From: Pedobacter polysacchareus
Lineage (GTDB): Bacteria; Bacteroidota; Bacteroidia; Sphingobacteriales; Sphingobacteriaceae
DNA length: 64,000 bases
NCBI RefSeq assembly: GCF_019802255.1
Contig: NZ_JAHYSS010000006.1
Coordinates: forward strand, 310,001 to 374,000
Direction: 5' to 3'
Within the stretch, counting starts at the first letter, position 1. Every line of letters starts with the position of its first letter. Below, one piece after another: positions 25,538 through 34,878 of the stretch. Below the pieces are notes generated by a model. It had not been told where the DNA came from. It saw only the letters and a list, made by a program, of their open reading frames with translations, and made no database searches. The translations under genes and the position numbers were made by a program.

Positions 25538-27091
25538 ATGTCTCTGTTCAGTTTAAAAAACTTAAGTAGAAATGGTTTTTTGTTACTATTAACTATTACG
25601 TTAATTGTGATCTGGGGAGGCGATGTAAAAGGGCAAACACAAACTTATGCCAATGCTCAGACCAATGGTGTTACTGGAATATGTGTCTTGTGTGGTGTCA
25701 CTGATCCTACAAACCCTATCAATACTAGCAGCTTAACAGATTATTCCAGTTTTGTTATATCTGTAGGTTTACTTGGCGTATCTGTTCAGCAAACCTTAAT
25801 CTTTCCTACTGTAAATCCGAATATTGGTTGTGATGAAATCGTTATCCGAATTGGTAGTGGAGCCACGCTTCTAACCGCCAATCTATTAGGAGGCGTAACA
25901 GTTCAAACCTATAATGGCGCTGCTGCGAATCCTGATGCAGTTACAGTGAATAGTAGTATTTTAACACTATTAGGGACTGATAATCAAGGAGAAATCAGGT
26001 TTAAACCAAGTACCAATTTTGACAGGGTAAGGCTAACCTTATCCTCAGCGCTCGTTGGTGCGCTATCGAATTTTAGAGTTTATTATGCTTATTCTTTAAC
26101 AGGAAAACCTGTAGTAGCAGCAACTGCTGGAAGCTCCCCTATTTGCATAAATGCATCAACTACATTTACTAATACGACTCCTGATGGGGTATGGTCTAGC
26201 TCAAACACTTCAATTGCTACAGTTAATGCTTCTGGGGTAGTTACCGGAGTTAGTGCAGGGACTACAGCAATTAATTATACGGTCACGAATACATCAACAG
26301 GATGCTCAACAGTTGCATCACGAAATATTACAGTCAACGCTTTACCTGTAGTTGCTGCGATTACAGGAACATCAACTGCCTGTATCGGTAAAACGACTCA
26401 ATTATCCAGCACCACTTCTGGTGGAGTCTGGAGCAGCGGAACTCCTGCTGTAGCCACCATAAACAGCAGCGGATTAATAACTGGCGTGACTGCCGGAACT
26501 TCTCTCATCACTTACACAGTGACCAATGCAAACGGCTGTGTCGCTACACAAACAGCGACAGTCACCATCAACGACTTACCAGTAGTTGCCGCTATTACAG
26601 GAACAATGAGCACCTGTATTGGTAAAACAACTCAGCTAGCCAATACGACAAGTTCAGGCGTATGGAGCAGTGCTAACCCAACGATTGCGACTGTCAACAG
26701 TGCTGGTCTGGTGACTGGTGTTGCTGTTGGAACAGCTGCAATTAATTACACAGTAACCAATGGAAATGGCTGTATCACAGTGGTGACTACCAGCGTGGTA
26801 ATTCATTTGCAACCGGCCCTCCCTGCGATCACTCAGAAAAACTTATGTCTAGGGCAGTCCATTGAACTGAACACCCTAAATCCAAACGATGGAAACGGAA
26901 CAACAGGTGGCACCTACTCCTGGTCTGCGGTTAGCGCTGGAGGAACTCCTTTAAGTTCTACGCTGGTATCCCCTTCACTTGGCAATACCACCTATTACCT
27001 AAGATATACAAAGGACGGTTGTTTTAGCGACAGCAGTGTCCTGATCATTATGCATCCAAAACCGCTTACCCCTCATGTCACTTTAAATTAA
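25538..27091 (+). CDS. Secreted Big_2 (Ig-like) repeat surface protein
   Basis: The 517-residue protein has a signal peptide (NGFLLLLTITLIVIWGG, cleavage near KGQTQ) and an N-terminal beta-rich domain of about 160 residues. Three bacterial Ig-like Big_2 repeats follow at about residues 192-425, each with the pattern GVWSSxNTSIATVNxSG then VTGVxxGTxxINYTVTN, each with a pair of cysteines. A further Ig-like domain (GTYSWSAVSAGGTPLS, TTYYLRYTKDGCFS) closes the protein, which ends with HPKPLTPHVTLN. No T9SS sorting domain is present. It is first of three secreted proteins spaced 27 and 17 bases apart. Adhesion is the likely role of such repeats, not shown here. Confidence 0.8.
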   Translation: MSLFSLKNLSRNGFLLLLTITLIVIWGGDVKGQTQTYANAQTNGVTGICVLCGVTDPTNPINTSSLTDYSSFVISVGLLGVSVQQTLIFPTVNPNIGCDEIVIRIGSGATLLTANLLGGVTVQTYNGAAANPDAVTVNSSILTLLGTDNQGEIRFKPSTNFDRVRLTLSSALVGALSNFRVYYAYSLTGKPVVAATAGSSPICINASTTFTNTTPDGVWSSSNTSIATVNASGVVTGVSAGTTAINYTVTNTSTGCSTVASRNITVNALPVVAAITGTSTACIGKTTQLSSTTSGGVWSSGTPAVATINSSGLITGVTAGTSLITYTVTNANGCVATQTATVTINDLPVVAAITGTMSTCIGKTTQLANTTSSGVWSSANPTIATVNSAGLVTGVAVGTAAINYTVTNGNGCITVVTTSVVIHLQPALPAITQKNLCLGQSIELNTLNPNDGNGTTGGTYSWSAVSAGGTPLSSTLVSPSLGNTTYYLRYTKDGCFSDSSVLIIMHPKPLTPHVTLN

Positions 27092-27118
27092 CCTATATAC
27101 ACTCTTAAAACTTAAATT

Positions 27119-27913
27119 ATGAAAACGAAATTCAAATCCCTGAGCCTAATTGCAATTACGTTCCTCTTATTTGCCTTACCTTTCAGCTCCTCTGCAGCTT
27201 CTTTTGCCCTATACTTATGCGGAGGGGCAACAGCTGGACTAATTCCTGATGCTGCTGTAAATGCCACGTTAAAAAGTGGTGATAAAATTATGTGGCAAGA
27301 ATTCGATGCTGCAGGCAATACACCAATAGGTAGCCCTTCAACTGTTACAGTAGCCACAGATGGTACACCATTGCCCTTTACTGTAGGAACCGGACTAAGT
27401 GTAGGCGCTCATTATTTTAAAGTATTTATTATTGCGGTTAACCCAAATAACTGTTCCGGGGATTTATCTGATCCATTCAGTCTTTATGTATTACCTACTG
27501 CCGCTGTTACTCTTGGAACTCCTTCACAAACTAGTTTTTGCGAGGCGAACTCTAATCCAACTGTTCAGAATTCAGTAATTACGGCTACCGCTACTGCATT
27601 AGATGCGGTACTTACAGATGTGACTTATGCATTTACCTGGACTGCAACAAAAGATGCTGGAGCTGTAACAGATGTGACTACCATCGGAACAATTGGCGCA
27701 GTAAATCCTGTAAATGTGAATTCTTTTACGTTAAACAACACTGCAGGACATGGTGCTTATATATTCAAAGCAGCGGTTAAATACGTAGTTGCTCCTGGAA
27801 ATGGCGTATTAAAATCACCAAGTGATTTAGGTTGTCCTGCAGAATCCGCTGCATCAACAACGATTACTGTAACTCCTAAACCAGGTAAACCAAGTATCCA
27901 AATTGCACCATAA
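27119..27913 (+). CDS. Secreted surface protein of unknown function
   Basis: The 264 residues begin with a signal peptide (MKTKFKSLSLIAITFLLFALPFSSSAAS). The mature protein is Ala/Thr/Val-rich and beta-like, with a few spaced cysteines (YLCGG, NNCSGD, SFCEANSN, LGCPAES). It ends TVTPKPGKPSIQIAP, echoing the end of the preceding protein (HPKPLTPHV). I recognise no family beyond a general Ig-like appearance. It sits in the middle of an operon with a Big_2 protein and a type B T9SS protein, so it is probably exported to the cell surface. Confidence 0.68.
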   Translation: MKTKFKSLSLIAITFLLFALPFSSSAASFALYLCGGATAGLIPDAAVNATLKSGDKIMWQEFDAAGNTPIGSPSTVTVATDGTPLPFTVGTGLSVGAHYFKVFIIAVNPNNCSGDLSDPFSLYVLPTAAVTLGTPSQTSFCEANSNPTVQNSVITATATALDAVLTDVTYAFTWTATKDAGAVTDVTTIGTIGAVNPVNVNSFTLNNTAGHGAYIFKAAVKYVVAPGNGVLKSPSDLGCPAESAASTTITVTPKPGKPSIQIAP

Positions 27914-27930
27914 TCATTAGCTCATAATTA

Positions 27931-28872
27931 ATGTTTAACAGAAAAACAGGTTTTGTGTCAGGTATGCTGTTGCTCAGTGCAACGGCATGCTTTGCGCAAT
28001 CCAATGGCCAGGCAACAGCAGTCATTCCTGCTGGATCGTCCTTAAAATTGAGGGCCGCTTCTGTTAATGCAGTGAGTTACCAGTGGTTAAAAAACGGCAT
28101 CGTTATACCTGATGCCACTAACATTGAATATGCCGCTTTCGATCCCGGTATCTACACTGTGATTTCTTACAATACAAGTGGTTGTGCTTCCGACATTTCA
28201 GACCCCCTCCTCCTCACTGGCGGGACGGTATTGGTATTGAGTGCAGATGTGATGATCACCAAAAGTTCGGAAAACAAGTCGATCACTGTAAATGATGCTT
28301 TTGAATACCTGTTACAAGTGAAAAACAATGGTGTCGGCTCAGCTAGTAATGTGAAAGTTCAGGACATTCTTCCGGAAAACATGGTATTGGAACAGTTACT
28401 CCATCCTAGTTTGGGCTACGCCGATTACACATCAGGCAGTAGGACCGTATTATGGGAAATCCCTAAACTCGAGAATGGAGAATCAGCAAACTTAAGAATC
28501 AGGGTCAAGCCTTCAAAACCTGGTATGCTGGAAAATACAGCGACTGTTTCCGCCACAGAATCAGATCCTGACCTGTCTAATAACACTTCTACCAACCGGA
28601 AATCGGTAACTGATTTAATCATTCCTAATGTATTTACGCCGAACGGGGATGGAAAAAATGACACGTTTACCATTCCAGGATTGGAAAGATATCCTGAAAA
28701 TGAGCTGAGTATTTTCAATCGTTGGGGATCAGCCGTGCTGGAGAAAAAGCCTTACAAAAATGATTGGGATGGCTCTCAACTATCGGAGGGAACTTATTTC
28801 TACCTGCTGAAAGTTAAAATGGCCAATAATACCTGGGAAGTTTACAAAGGATTTGTCACGATTATCCGCTAA
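27931..28872 (+). CDS. DUF11 plus T9SS type B sorting-domain surface protein
   Basis: The 313-residue protein has a signal peptide (cleavage near ACFAQS) and a short Ig-like part (VSYQWLKNGIVIPDATN). A DUF11-type domain runs at about residues 105-220 (DVMITKSSENKS, YLLQVKNNGVGSASNVKVQD, ENTATVSATESDPDLSNNT). The type B T9SS C-terminal domain runs at about 230-313 (IPNVFTPNGDGKNDTFTI, LSIFNRWGSAVLEKKPY, WDGSQLSEGTYFYLLKV, KGFVTIIR). It should be exported by the type IX system. It is the only one of the trio with a sorting end, so it may anchor the other two. Confidence 0.85.
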   Translation: MFNRKTGFVSGMLLLSATACFAQSNGQATAVIPAGSSLKLRAASVNAVSYQWLKNGIVIPDATNIEYAAFDPGIYTVISYNTSGCASDISDPLLLTGGTVLVLSADVMITKSSENKSITVNDAFEYLLQVKNNGVGSASNVKVQDILPENMVLEQLLHPSLGYADYTSGSRTVLWEIPKLENGESANLRIRVKPSKPGMLENTATVSATESDPDLSNNTSTNRKSVTDLIIPNVFTPNGDGKNDTFTIPGLERYPENELSIFNRWGSAVLEKKPYKNDWDGSQLSEGTYFYLLKVKMANNTWEVYKGFVTIIR

Positions 28873-28897
28873 AATATAAAACTTGCGCTCGATGATT

Positions 28898-28938
28898 GAA
28901 AAAATCCGGCTCCTCTTCTTGAGGCAACCGGATTTTTC
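28898..28938. terminator. Bidirectional terminator between adhesin trio and SusD gene
   Basis: GAAAAAATCCGG pairs with CCGGATTTTTC, with an inner CCTC/GAGG pairing. A- and T-runs on either side serve both convergent genes. Confidence 0.8.
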
Positions 28939-28956
28939 ATTTCTAGTTATTTTTCA

Positions 28957-30381
28957 TTAAAAACCATTGTTCTGTGTCAGATTCTCATTTAATGTTCTTT
29001 CTGTTTCAGGAACAGGCATTAACAAGTATTTATCTTCCAGAGTGATGTTGTGTAACTTCAGCTGCTGCTGTTTCATCCTGCCCAATCTGAGCAAGTCATA
29101 CCTCCTTTGTCCTTCGGCAGCAAACTCCCAGCCTCTTTCCTCCACTAAAGCAGTGATAAAATCTTCTTTTGAAGGAGTGGTTATACTGCTTAACGGCAAT
29201 AAACCAGCTCTATTTCTAACCGCATTGATGCCATTAAATTTATTAGGATCGGCGCTATTCAGCTGATTCATGGCTTCAGACTGCATCAGTAATACATCTG
29301 CATAACGCAGAATTACCCAGTTGTTTCTTGCACTATTCCCTTGTCGGGCAGGATCAGTAAACTTCAGGTAGTAGAAATTGGCCGTGCCTGGAACCACACC
29401 AATTGTGGCCGCTTTTCTCAAGTCAGTGTTGCTGTAAGATAAAGCAAATGCATTTTCCACATAAAAGGCCTCATTTCCATCATTCGGGAATACCGATTTT
29501 GGCAGGTGCATTCTTGGCGTAATTGTCCCTGTACTTGGTGCCAGACCAAACTGAACCACAAAAATCTCTTCCTTGTTACCCACTTTTTTATCGGGATTAA
29601 AGACATCAGCAAAAGGCAATAAGGTATAAACAGCAGGACTTACTGCGATGACTTTGTTACAAGCAGCGAGGGCATCCTGATAATCGGTTGCTTCTGCTGC
29701 TGTACTCGATGCTCTGGTCAGGTATACTTTTGCCAATAATGCGCTTGCAGCACCACTGGAAACACGCCCTTTACTTGCTGCAGGGATCTTATCTTCTTTC
29801 AGACAGTTCGCTTCTGCGAATTTTAAATCTATTAAAATCTGTGTGTACACGTCTTTGATGGGTGTTCTAAAAGGTTTCAAATCATCTGAACCTTCAGTTG
29901 CCTTGATCACTAATGGCACATCCCCAAAACTCCTCACCAGGTCAAAGTAAGCCAGGGCACGTAAGAATTTGGCATTACCAACAATATTGTCTCTTATTGG
30001 CGCTGAAATCGGGCCCGCTTCTACGTTTTGAATCACGTCATTTGCACGGTTGATCAGTAGATAAGCATTATTCCACCAATTGCTGATCTCTCCATTGGTG
30101 GAGGTATAGGTTTGGCTATACAATTCAGGCCTGTTCGTTTGAGGCAATCCGACTTTCATCTGATCGCCGGTCAGGTCATTTACCACCCATACTGTACGAC
30201 CGTAATATTGCTGCGTTTGCATGATGCTGACCACGCCATTTAATGCCGCATTTGCATCCCCTTCTGTTTTATAAAATTTGTTCTGAGAAATAAAATCGTA
30301 AGCATCTTCCTGAAGGAATTTCTTGCAGGAGAACAAATGAAGCACCACTATAGCGGCGATTAGTATATTTATCTTTTTCAT
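28957..30381 (-). CDS. SusD/RagB-family outer-membrane lipoprotein
   Basis: The 474-residue protein has a lipoprotein signal with lipobox (VVLHLFSCKKF), so Cys19 should be lipidated. SusD-like features follow: an early helical region (AALNGVVSIMQTQQYY), TPR-like helices (AKFLRALAYFDLVRSFGDVPLV, SALLAKVYLTRAS) and the C-terminal RagB block (NNWVILRYADVLLMQSEAMNQ, EERGWEFAAEGQRRYDLLRLG). It binds a nutrient glycan at the surface and works as the lid of the SusC channel encoded 41 bases upstream. No hydrolase, sensor or sigma/anti-sigma gene is attached to this pair, so the substrate cannot be inferred. Confidence 0.95.
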   Translation of the reverse strand: MKKINILIAAIVVLHLFSCKKFLQEDAYDFISQNKFYKTEGDANAALNGVVSIMQTQQYYGRTVWVVNDLTGDQMKVGLPQTNRPELYSQTYTSTNGEISNWWNNAYLLINRANDVIQNVEAGPISAPIRDNIVGNAKFLRALAYFDLVRSFGDVPLVIKATEGSDDLKPFRTPIKDVYTQILIDLKFAEANCLKEDKIPAASKGRVSSGAASALLAKVYLTRASSTAAEATDYQDALAACNKVIAVSPAVYTLLPFADVFNPDKKVGNKEEIFVVQFGLAPSTGTITPRMHLPKSVFPNDGNEAFYVENAFALSYSNTDLRKAATIGVVPGTANFYYLKFTDPARQGNSARNNWVILRYADVLLMQSEAMNQLNSADPNKFNGINAVRNRAGLLPLSSITTPSKEDFITALVEERGWEFAAEGQRRYDLLRLGRMKQQQLKLHNITLEDKYLLMPVPETERTLNENLTQNNGF

Positions 30382-30422
30382 TATCTTTTCTTAATAGGAT
30401 TAAAATCTTAACAGTTGATCAA

Positions 30423-33400
30423 TTAAAAGCCCAGTCTGATTCCTGCAGTATAGGTTCTTGTAGTTGGATAAGCATTATAATCTGTGTTTAAACTTAAACC
30501 GTTGCTGAGTGCAAAAGAATTTACTTCCGGATCGTAACCGCTGTAATCCGTGATGGTCAGCAAATTGGTTCCAGTCAAATAAATACTGGCAGATTTAATG
30601 GTTTTACCCAATGCTTTGCCAATTGGCAAATTGTAGGCTACTGAAACCGTTTTTAGTCTTAGAAAGCTGCCGTTTTCTACCACATCGCTGGTTACACCTG
30701 TCCTCCTACGCAAGGTGGAATTGGCTTTCGGAATGGTATTACTGGTATTTGGCCCGGTCCACCTATTCACTACCGAGGCCAATTTATTGGTGGTAAAATC
30801 ACCAGATTCCATCTCATACCTGTTGAGGTTTAAAACCTCAGAGCCCTGTACTCCTTGAATAAAAACATTCAGATTTAACCTGCCGTAAGTGAAGTTATTG
30901 GTGATTCCATAAATGAAATCTGGTTGCGCATGACCAATAATTTCACGATCCTTCGCATCAATTACTTTATCTCCGGTCAGGTCTGCATAACGCGGATCTC
31001 CAGGTAATACTCCTTTAATTCCACTGGCATCGATCTCTGCCTGAGTTTGCCAGATGCCCAAAAACCGGTACCCGTAAAACGACCCAATCGATTCACCTAC
31101 CCTTAATATACTGGTTCCTCCTGTTCCTGAAGGGAATAATGCACTACTGGCATCCCCAACAAAACGTTCTTTTTCTCCGGCCAGGTCGGTCACTTTATTC
31201 CTGTTCATGGAGAAATTAAGATTGGTACTCCATTGGAATTTTTTTCCGTTGACATTCTCCGTGTTCAGTGCCAACTCAAAACCTTTATTTGAAACCCCAC
31301 CGGCATTCAATAAAATACTGGCATAACCTGCAGTTCTTGGCACAGAAACATTAAGCAATAGATCTTTTGTCTTTTTGCTGTAGTAATCGGCAGTTAATGA
31401 AATCCTGTTATTGAAAAAGGCAAGGTCTACACCCAGATCAAATGAAGCGGTAGATTCCCAGGCCAGATTGGGGTTAGGGATGTTATTCGGCGATACACCT
31501 ACCACACGGTTTCCGCCCAATGTGGCACCATTCACGCTATAACGCGCAATAGATTGGTAAGGATCGATCTCCTGATTACCCGAAATACCATAACTGGCCC
31601 TCAGTTTCAGGTCGCTCACAAATGGCATCGTTTTCATAAAATCCTCTTCTATGACACGCCATGCCACCGCTCCTGAAGGGAAATAACCCCATTTATTATT
31701 CAGGCCAAATTTCGATGAACCATCAGCACGCATGGTGAACGTCACCAGATATTTGTCCATTAAACGATAATTAACACGACCAAAGAAGGAAGCCAGATTA
31801 TTTTTAACTTTTCCAGAGCCGGGAACCAGCACATTTGCACCGATGCCAATATTATCAGCACCCAGCACATTCGTGAAAAAATTATTACTCGCCGCAAAGA
31901 AATCTGTGTTATAGAATTCCTGCATACTGAATCCACCGATCACATTGATCGCATGGTCTTTATTAATTTGCTTGTCGTAGGTCAACGTATTTTCATTTAC
32001 CCAGCTGATGTTATCAGCATATTCTTTTCTGGCATTACCGAGTGTATTGCTGCCTACAAACAGATCGGAAGGCACATAAAAATCTCTGGTTTGCAGATTA
32101 AAATCTGTACCGAATGTTGATTTCCATTTCAAGCCTTTAATAATCTCATATTCTCCATAGAAATTGACTAAACCGCGTAGATTCTTGTATTGATTTTTTG
32201 TTTTATTGGCATAAGCAACTGGGTTTCCCAAAGCAAAGGCGTAACCTGTAGGGCCATTTTGAAAGGTATAATCTCCTCCTGTATACACAGGAACCGCAGG
32301 ATTAATCCGGAGGGCATCCAATAAAACCCCGCCACCAGAGCCACCACTGGTATTCACCAATGCACGTTTATCAAGGCCTGCAGTAAGGTTTGAAGTAAAT
32401 CCGAAGTTCAGTTTCTCCCCAACTTTTTTATCCAGGTTAAAACGGACAGATGCTCTTTTATAGCCGGAATTGATGATAATACCTTCCTGGTCAAAGTAAT
32501 TCATGCTCAGGTTGTATTTCGTATCTGTCGTTCCTCCGATAAAATTAAGCTGGTAATTACTGATCGGTGCAGTTCTAAAGATCTCATCCTGCCAATCTGT
32601 GCCTTTTCCCAAAGTGGCCAGCTGCGCATCGGTATAAGGTAAGGCCTTTGCAGACGCTGGAGTTTCGATATTGGTTAGCCTTTGTGCATCATTCAAAAAG
32701 TTGGCATACTCGGTTGCATCCATCATTTTGTAAGGATTTCTTACCTTTTGAAGACCGTAATAGGCTTCAAAATTGATCGCCGACTGGCCCGCAGTACCTT
32801 TCTTGGTCGTCACGATCACAACACCATTTGCGCCCCTGCTGCCATAAATAGCAATAGAAGAAGCGTCCTTCAAAATATCAATGGATAGAATATCATTCGG
32901 GTTGATGGAGCTTAAATTCCCTGCTCCAGGAAATCCATCGATTACAAATAAAGGCTCGTTACTAGAGTTAATGGAGTTGGTACCACGAATTCTTAAACTT
33001 ACCGTTCCACCTGGCTGAGACTGTGTTTGGGTAACCTGCACCCCACTTGCGCGTCCTTGAATCATTTGATCCACACGCGTGATCGGCACGTTTTCCAGGC
33101 TTTTTGCCGTAATGGAAGAAACGGCACCCGTCAGGTCTTTTTTCTTCTGGGTGCCATAACCGACTACCACAATTTCGTCCAGGTCGGTATTGTCTTCGGC
33201 AAGAATGATATTGATCTGCCTGCCGGCAACAGTATAATTTTGTGTGCTGAAACCAATACTGGTAAATATCAGCACATCCCCGTTTTTAGCCGCAATAGAA
33301 AACTGACCATCGGCATTGGTTAATGTTCCAAGTCCGGAGTTCTTCAGTTTTACGGAAACACCGGGAATCGGATTGTTCGATTTATCTTTAACCGTACCAG

Positions 33401-33479
33401 TCAGGGGTATGGTCTGGGCAAATGCAATCATGCAGCAGAATTGTAGAAAAGCAATAAGAAGTGTGATTCTTTTCATCAT
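30423..33479 (-). CDS. SusC/RagA-family TonB-dependent transporter
   Basis: I place the start at 33479, giving 1018 residues, because the signal peptide begins at MMKRITLLIAFLQFCCMIAFA; the frame stays open 51 bases further. A carboxypeptidase-regulatory-like domain (PLTGTVKDKSNNPIPGVSV) comes first, then the SusC box (DEIVVVGYGTQKKKDLTGA), the plug (VQVTQTQSQPGGTVSLRIRG, DASSIAIYGSRGANGVVIV) and the 22-strand barrel ending in YTAGIRLGF. It imports oligosaccharides or another large nutrient across the outer membrane with TonB energy and its SusD partner. There is no N-terminal STN domain, so anti-sigma signalling is unlikely. Two inverted repeats lie upstream. Confidence 0.95.
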   Translation of the reverse strand: MMKRITLLIAFLQFCCMIAFAQTIPLTGTVKDKSNNPIPGVSVKLKNSGLGTLTNADGQFSIAAKNGDVLIFTSIGFSTQNYTVAGRQINIILAEDNTDLDEIVVVGYGTQKKKDLTGAVSSITAKSLENVPITRVDQMIQGRASGVQVTQTQSQPGGTVSLRIRGTNSINSSNEPLFVIDGFPGAGNLSSINPNDILSIDILKDASSIAIYGSRGANGVVIVTTKKGTAGQSAINFEAYYGLQKVRNPYKMMDATEYANFLNDAQRLTNIETPASAKALPYTDAQLATLGKGTDWQDEIFRTAPISNYQLNFIGGTTDTKYNLSMNYFDQEGIIINSGYKRASVRFNLDKKVGEKLNFGFTSNLTAGLDKRALVNTSGGSGGGVLLDALRINPAVPVYTGGDYTFQNGPTGYAFALGNPVAYANKTKNQYKNLRGLVNFYGEYEIIKGLKWKSTFGTDFNLQTRDFYVPSDLFVGSNTLGNARKEYADNISWVNENTLTYDKQINKDHAINVIGGFSMQEFYNTDFFAASNNFFTNVLGADNIGIGANVLVPGSGKVKNNLASFFGRVNYRLMDKYLVTFTMRADGSSKFGLNNKWGYFPSGAVAWRVIEEDFMKTMPFVSDLKLRASYGISGNQEIDPYQSIARYSVNGATLGGNRVVGVSPNNIPNPNLAWESTASFDLGVDLAFFNNRISLTADYYSKKTKDLLLNVSVPRTAGYASILLNAGGVSNKGFELALNTENVNGKKFQWSTNLNFSMNRNKVTDLAGEKERFVGDASSALFPSGTGGTSILRVGESIGSFYGYRFLGIWQTQAEIDASGIKGVLPGDPRYADLTGDKVIDAKDREIIGHAQPDFIYGITNNFTYGRLNLNVFIQGVQGSEVLNLNRYEMESGDFTTNKLASVVNRWTGPNTSNTIPKANSTLRRRTGVTSDVVENGSFLRLKTVSVAYNLPIGKALGKTIKSASIYLTGTNLLTITDYSGYDPEVNSFALSNGLSLNTDYNAYPTTRTYTAGIRLGF

Positions 33480-33527
33480 AATATATTTGGTTTTGGTGAT
33501 TAGTTGCTGGTTTTTATGGATGGTGCT

Positions 33528-33595
33528 CAAATATTGCAGCAGAAGTTCTCCATTGAAATTTTCAATAGAAGGGGGCGATACTTTCGGGAAAGTAT
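33528..33595 (-). promoter_or_regulatory. SusC promoter region with two inverted repeats
   Basis: AATATTTG on the minus strand (33535-33528) differs from TAnnTTTG by one base. Upstream lie ATTGAAA-T-TTTCAAT (33552-33566), near the expected -33, and ATACTTT-CGGG-AAAGTAT (33578-33595). Both dyads have perfect 7-bp arms and are candidate operators in the gap shared with the divergent PKS cluster. Confidence 0.45.
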
Positions 33596-33738
33596 GCGTT
33601 CATGAATTAGATATTTGGCAATCCAATGTAGGAATCGGCAGGATCACCAAGGGGTGAAATTCTTAAATCAATAGGAGGAAAATTATAAAATAAGTTAAAA
33701 AACAAATCATTAATGCCTTATGTTATTAGCAATAGCTG

Positions 33739-34875
33739 ATGAAAACAATGGAATCTAAGGTAGAGGTACTTATTATAGGAGCTGGACTATCCGGATTGAC
33801 GGCAGCGCTTCATTTTTTAAAATCGGGATTCCCCGTTACCCTGATAGAAAAAGCGACCTATCCTCATCATAAAGTTTGCGGCGAGTACTTGTCAAATGAA
33901 GTATTGCCTTATCTGGAATGGCTGGGGATTGATTTGAACCTCTTGTCTCCAGTACCAATTCATCAATTTCAATTTTCTACCGATGACGGAAAACTGTTAG
34001 CGACTACTTTGCCTTTGGGTGGTTTAGGGATAAGCAGATATGCTTTAGATCATTTTCTTTTTCAGACTGCAGTAAGCAGGGGTTGTCAGATCTTACAGGA
34101 TACCGTAATGGACCTGAGTTTTAAAGATGACTTGTTTCTTGTGAAAATGGCAAATCATGGCCCGATTACGGCGAAAATTGTAATTGGTGCTTACGGCAAA
34201 CGGGATAGCCTGGATCAAAAACTATCCCGCAGCTTTATTCAAAAGAAATCACCCTGGCTCGCTATAAAGGCACATTATGAAGGGGCCTTCCCTGATGATC
34301 TGGTAGGCCTCCACAATTTTGAAGGTGGCTACTGCGGCGTTTCAAAAGTTGAAAATGACAGGATCAATATTTGCTACCTTGTTGACTATGCTATTTTTAA
34401 AAAGTATAAAAGCATCCCAGAACACCGTTTGCAGGTACTTTATAAAAATCCTCATTTGAGAAGAATATTTGAAACTTCGAAACCCTTGTTTGATCCACCT
34501 TTAACCATTGGACAAATATCTTTTGAGAAGAAAACAGTCATAGAAAACCATGTACTGATGATTGGTGATACCGCCGGTCTGATCCATCCTTTTTGTGGAA
34601 ATGGAATGGCAATGGCCATTCATAGTGCAAAACTTTGTGCATCCAGCGTGATCGCCTATCTGGAAGGAGGATCGTTATCCAGGTCAAAACTGGAAAAACA
34701 ATACCGAACCCTTTGGAATCAAAATTTCCTGAGTCGCATCACTGCAGGAAAACTAATGTCTGGAATTTTAAGAAAAAAACAACTGACCAGTAAATTCATG
34801 CGTATATTAATAAAATATCCTTTTCTATTGTCCATGATGATCAAGCAAACCCACGGCAAACCAATAATACCCTAA
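33739..34875 (+). CDS. FAD-dependent oxidoreductase, geranylgeranyl-reductase-like, in type III PKS cluster
   Basis: The 378-residue flavoprotein has the N-terminal dinucleotide fold (VEVLIIGAGLSGLTAALHFL), followed by EKATYPHHKVCGEYLS, the hallmark of the geranylgeranyl-reductase/halogenase-like group. The second FAD motif is LMIGDTAGLIHPFCGNGMAM. M4 at 33748 is an equally possible start. It probably hydroxylates or reduces the polyketide made by the cluster; flavoproteins beside bacterial type III PKS genes oxidise alkylresorcinols to quinones. It is the first of seven genes and lies 3 bases before the methyltransferase gene. Confidence 0.85.
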   Translation: MKTMESKVEVLIIGAGLSGLTAALHFLKSGFPVTLIEKATYPHHKVCGEYLSNEVLPYLEWLGIDLNLLSPVPIHQFQFSTDDGKLLATTLPLGGLGISRYALDHFLFQTAVSRGCQILQDTVMDLSFKDDLFLVKMANHGPITAKIVIGAYGKRDSLDQKLSRSFIQKKSPWLAIKAHYEGAFPDDLVGLHNFEGGYCGVSKVENDRINICYLVDYAIFKKYKSIPEHRLQVLYKNPHLRRIFETSKPLFDPPLTIGQISFEKKTVIENHVLMIGDTAGLIHPFCGNGMAMAIHSAKLCASSVIAYLEGGSLSRSKLEKQYRTLWNQNFLSRITAGKLMSGILRKKQLTSKFMRILIKYPFLLSMMIKQTHGKPIIP

Positions 34876-34878
34876 GCA

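Noticed and set aside
28957..33479. SusCD pair plus the GH29/GH36-like genes as one polysaccharide utilisation locus
   Set aside because: They are separated by more than 12 kb of unrelated operons; no shared regulation is visible.
33480..33530. Longer N-terminus for the SusC protein
   Set aside because: The extra 17 residues precede a complete signal peptide beginning at MMKR and would hide it.
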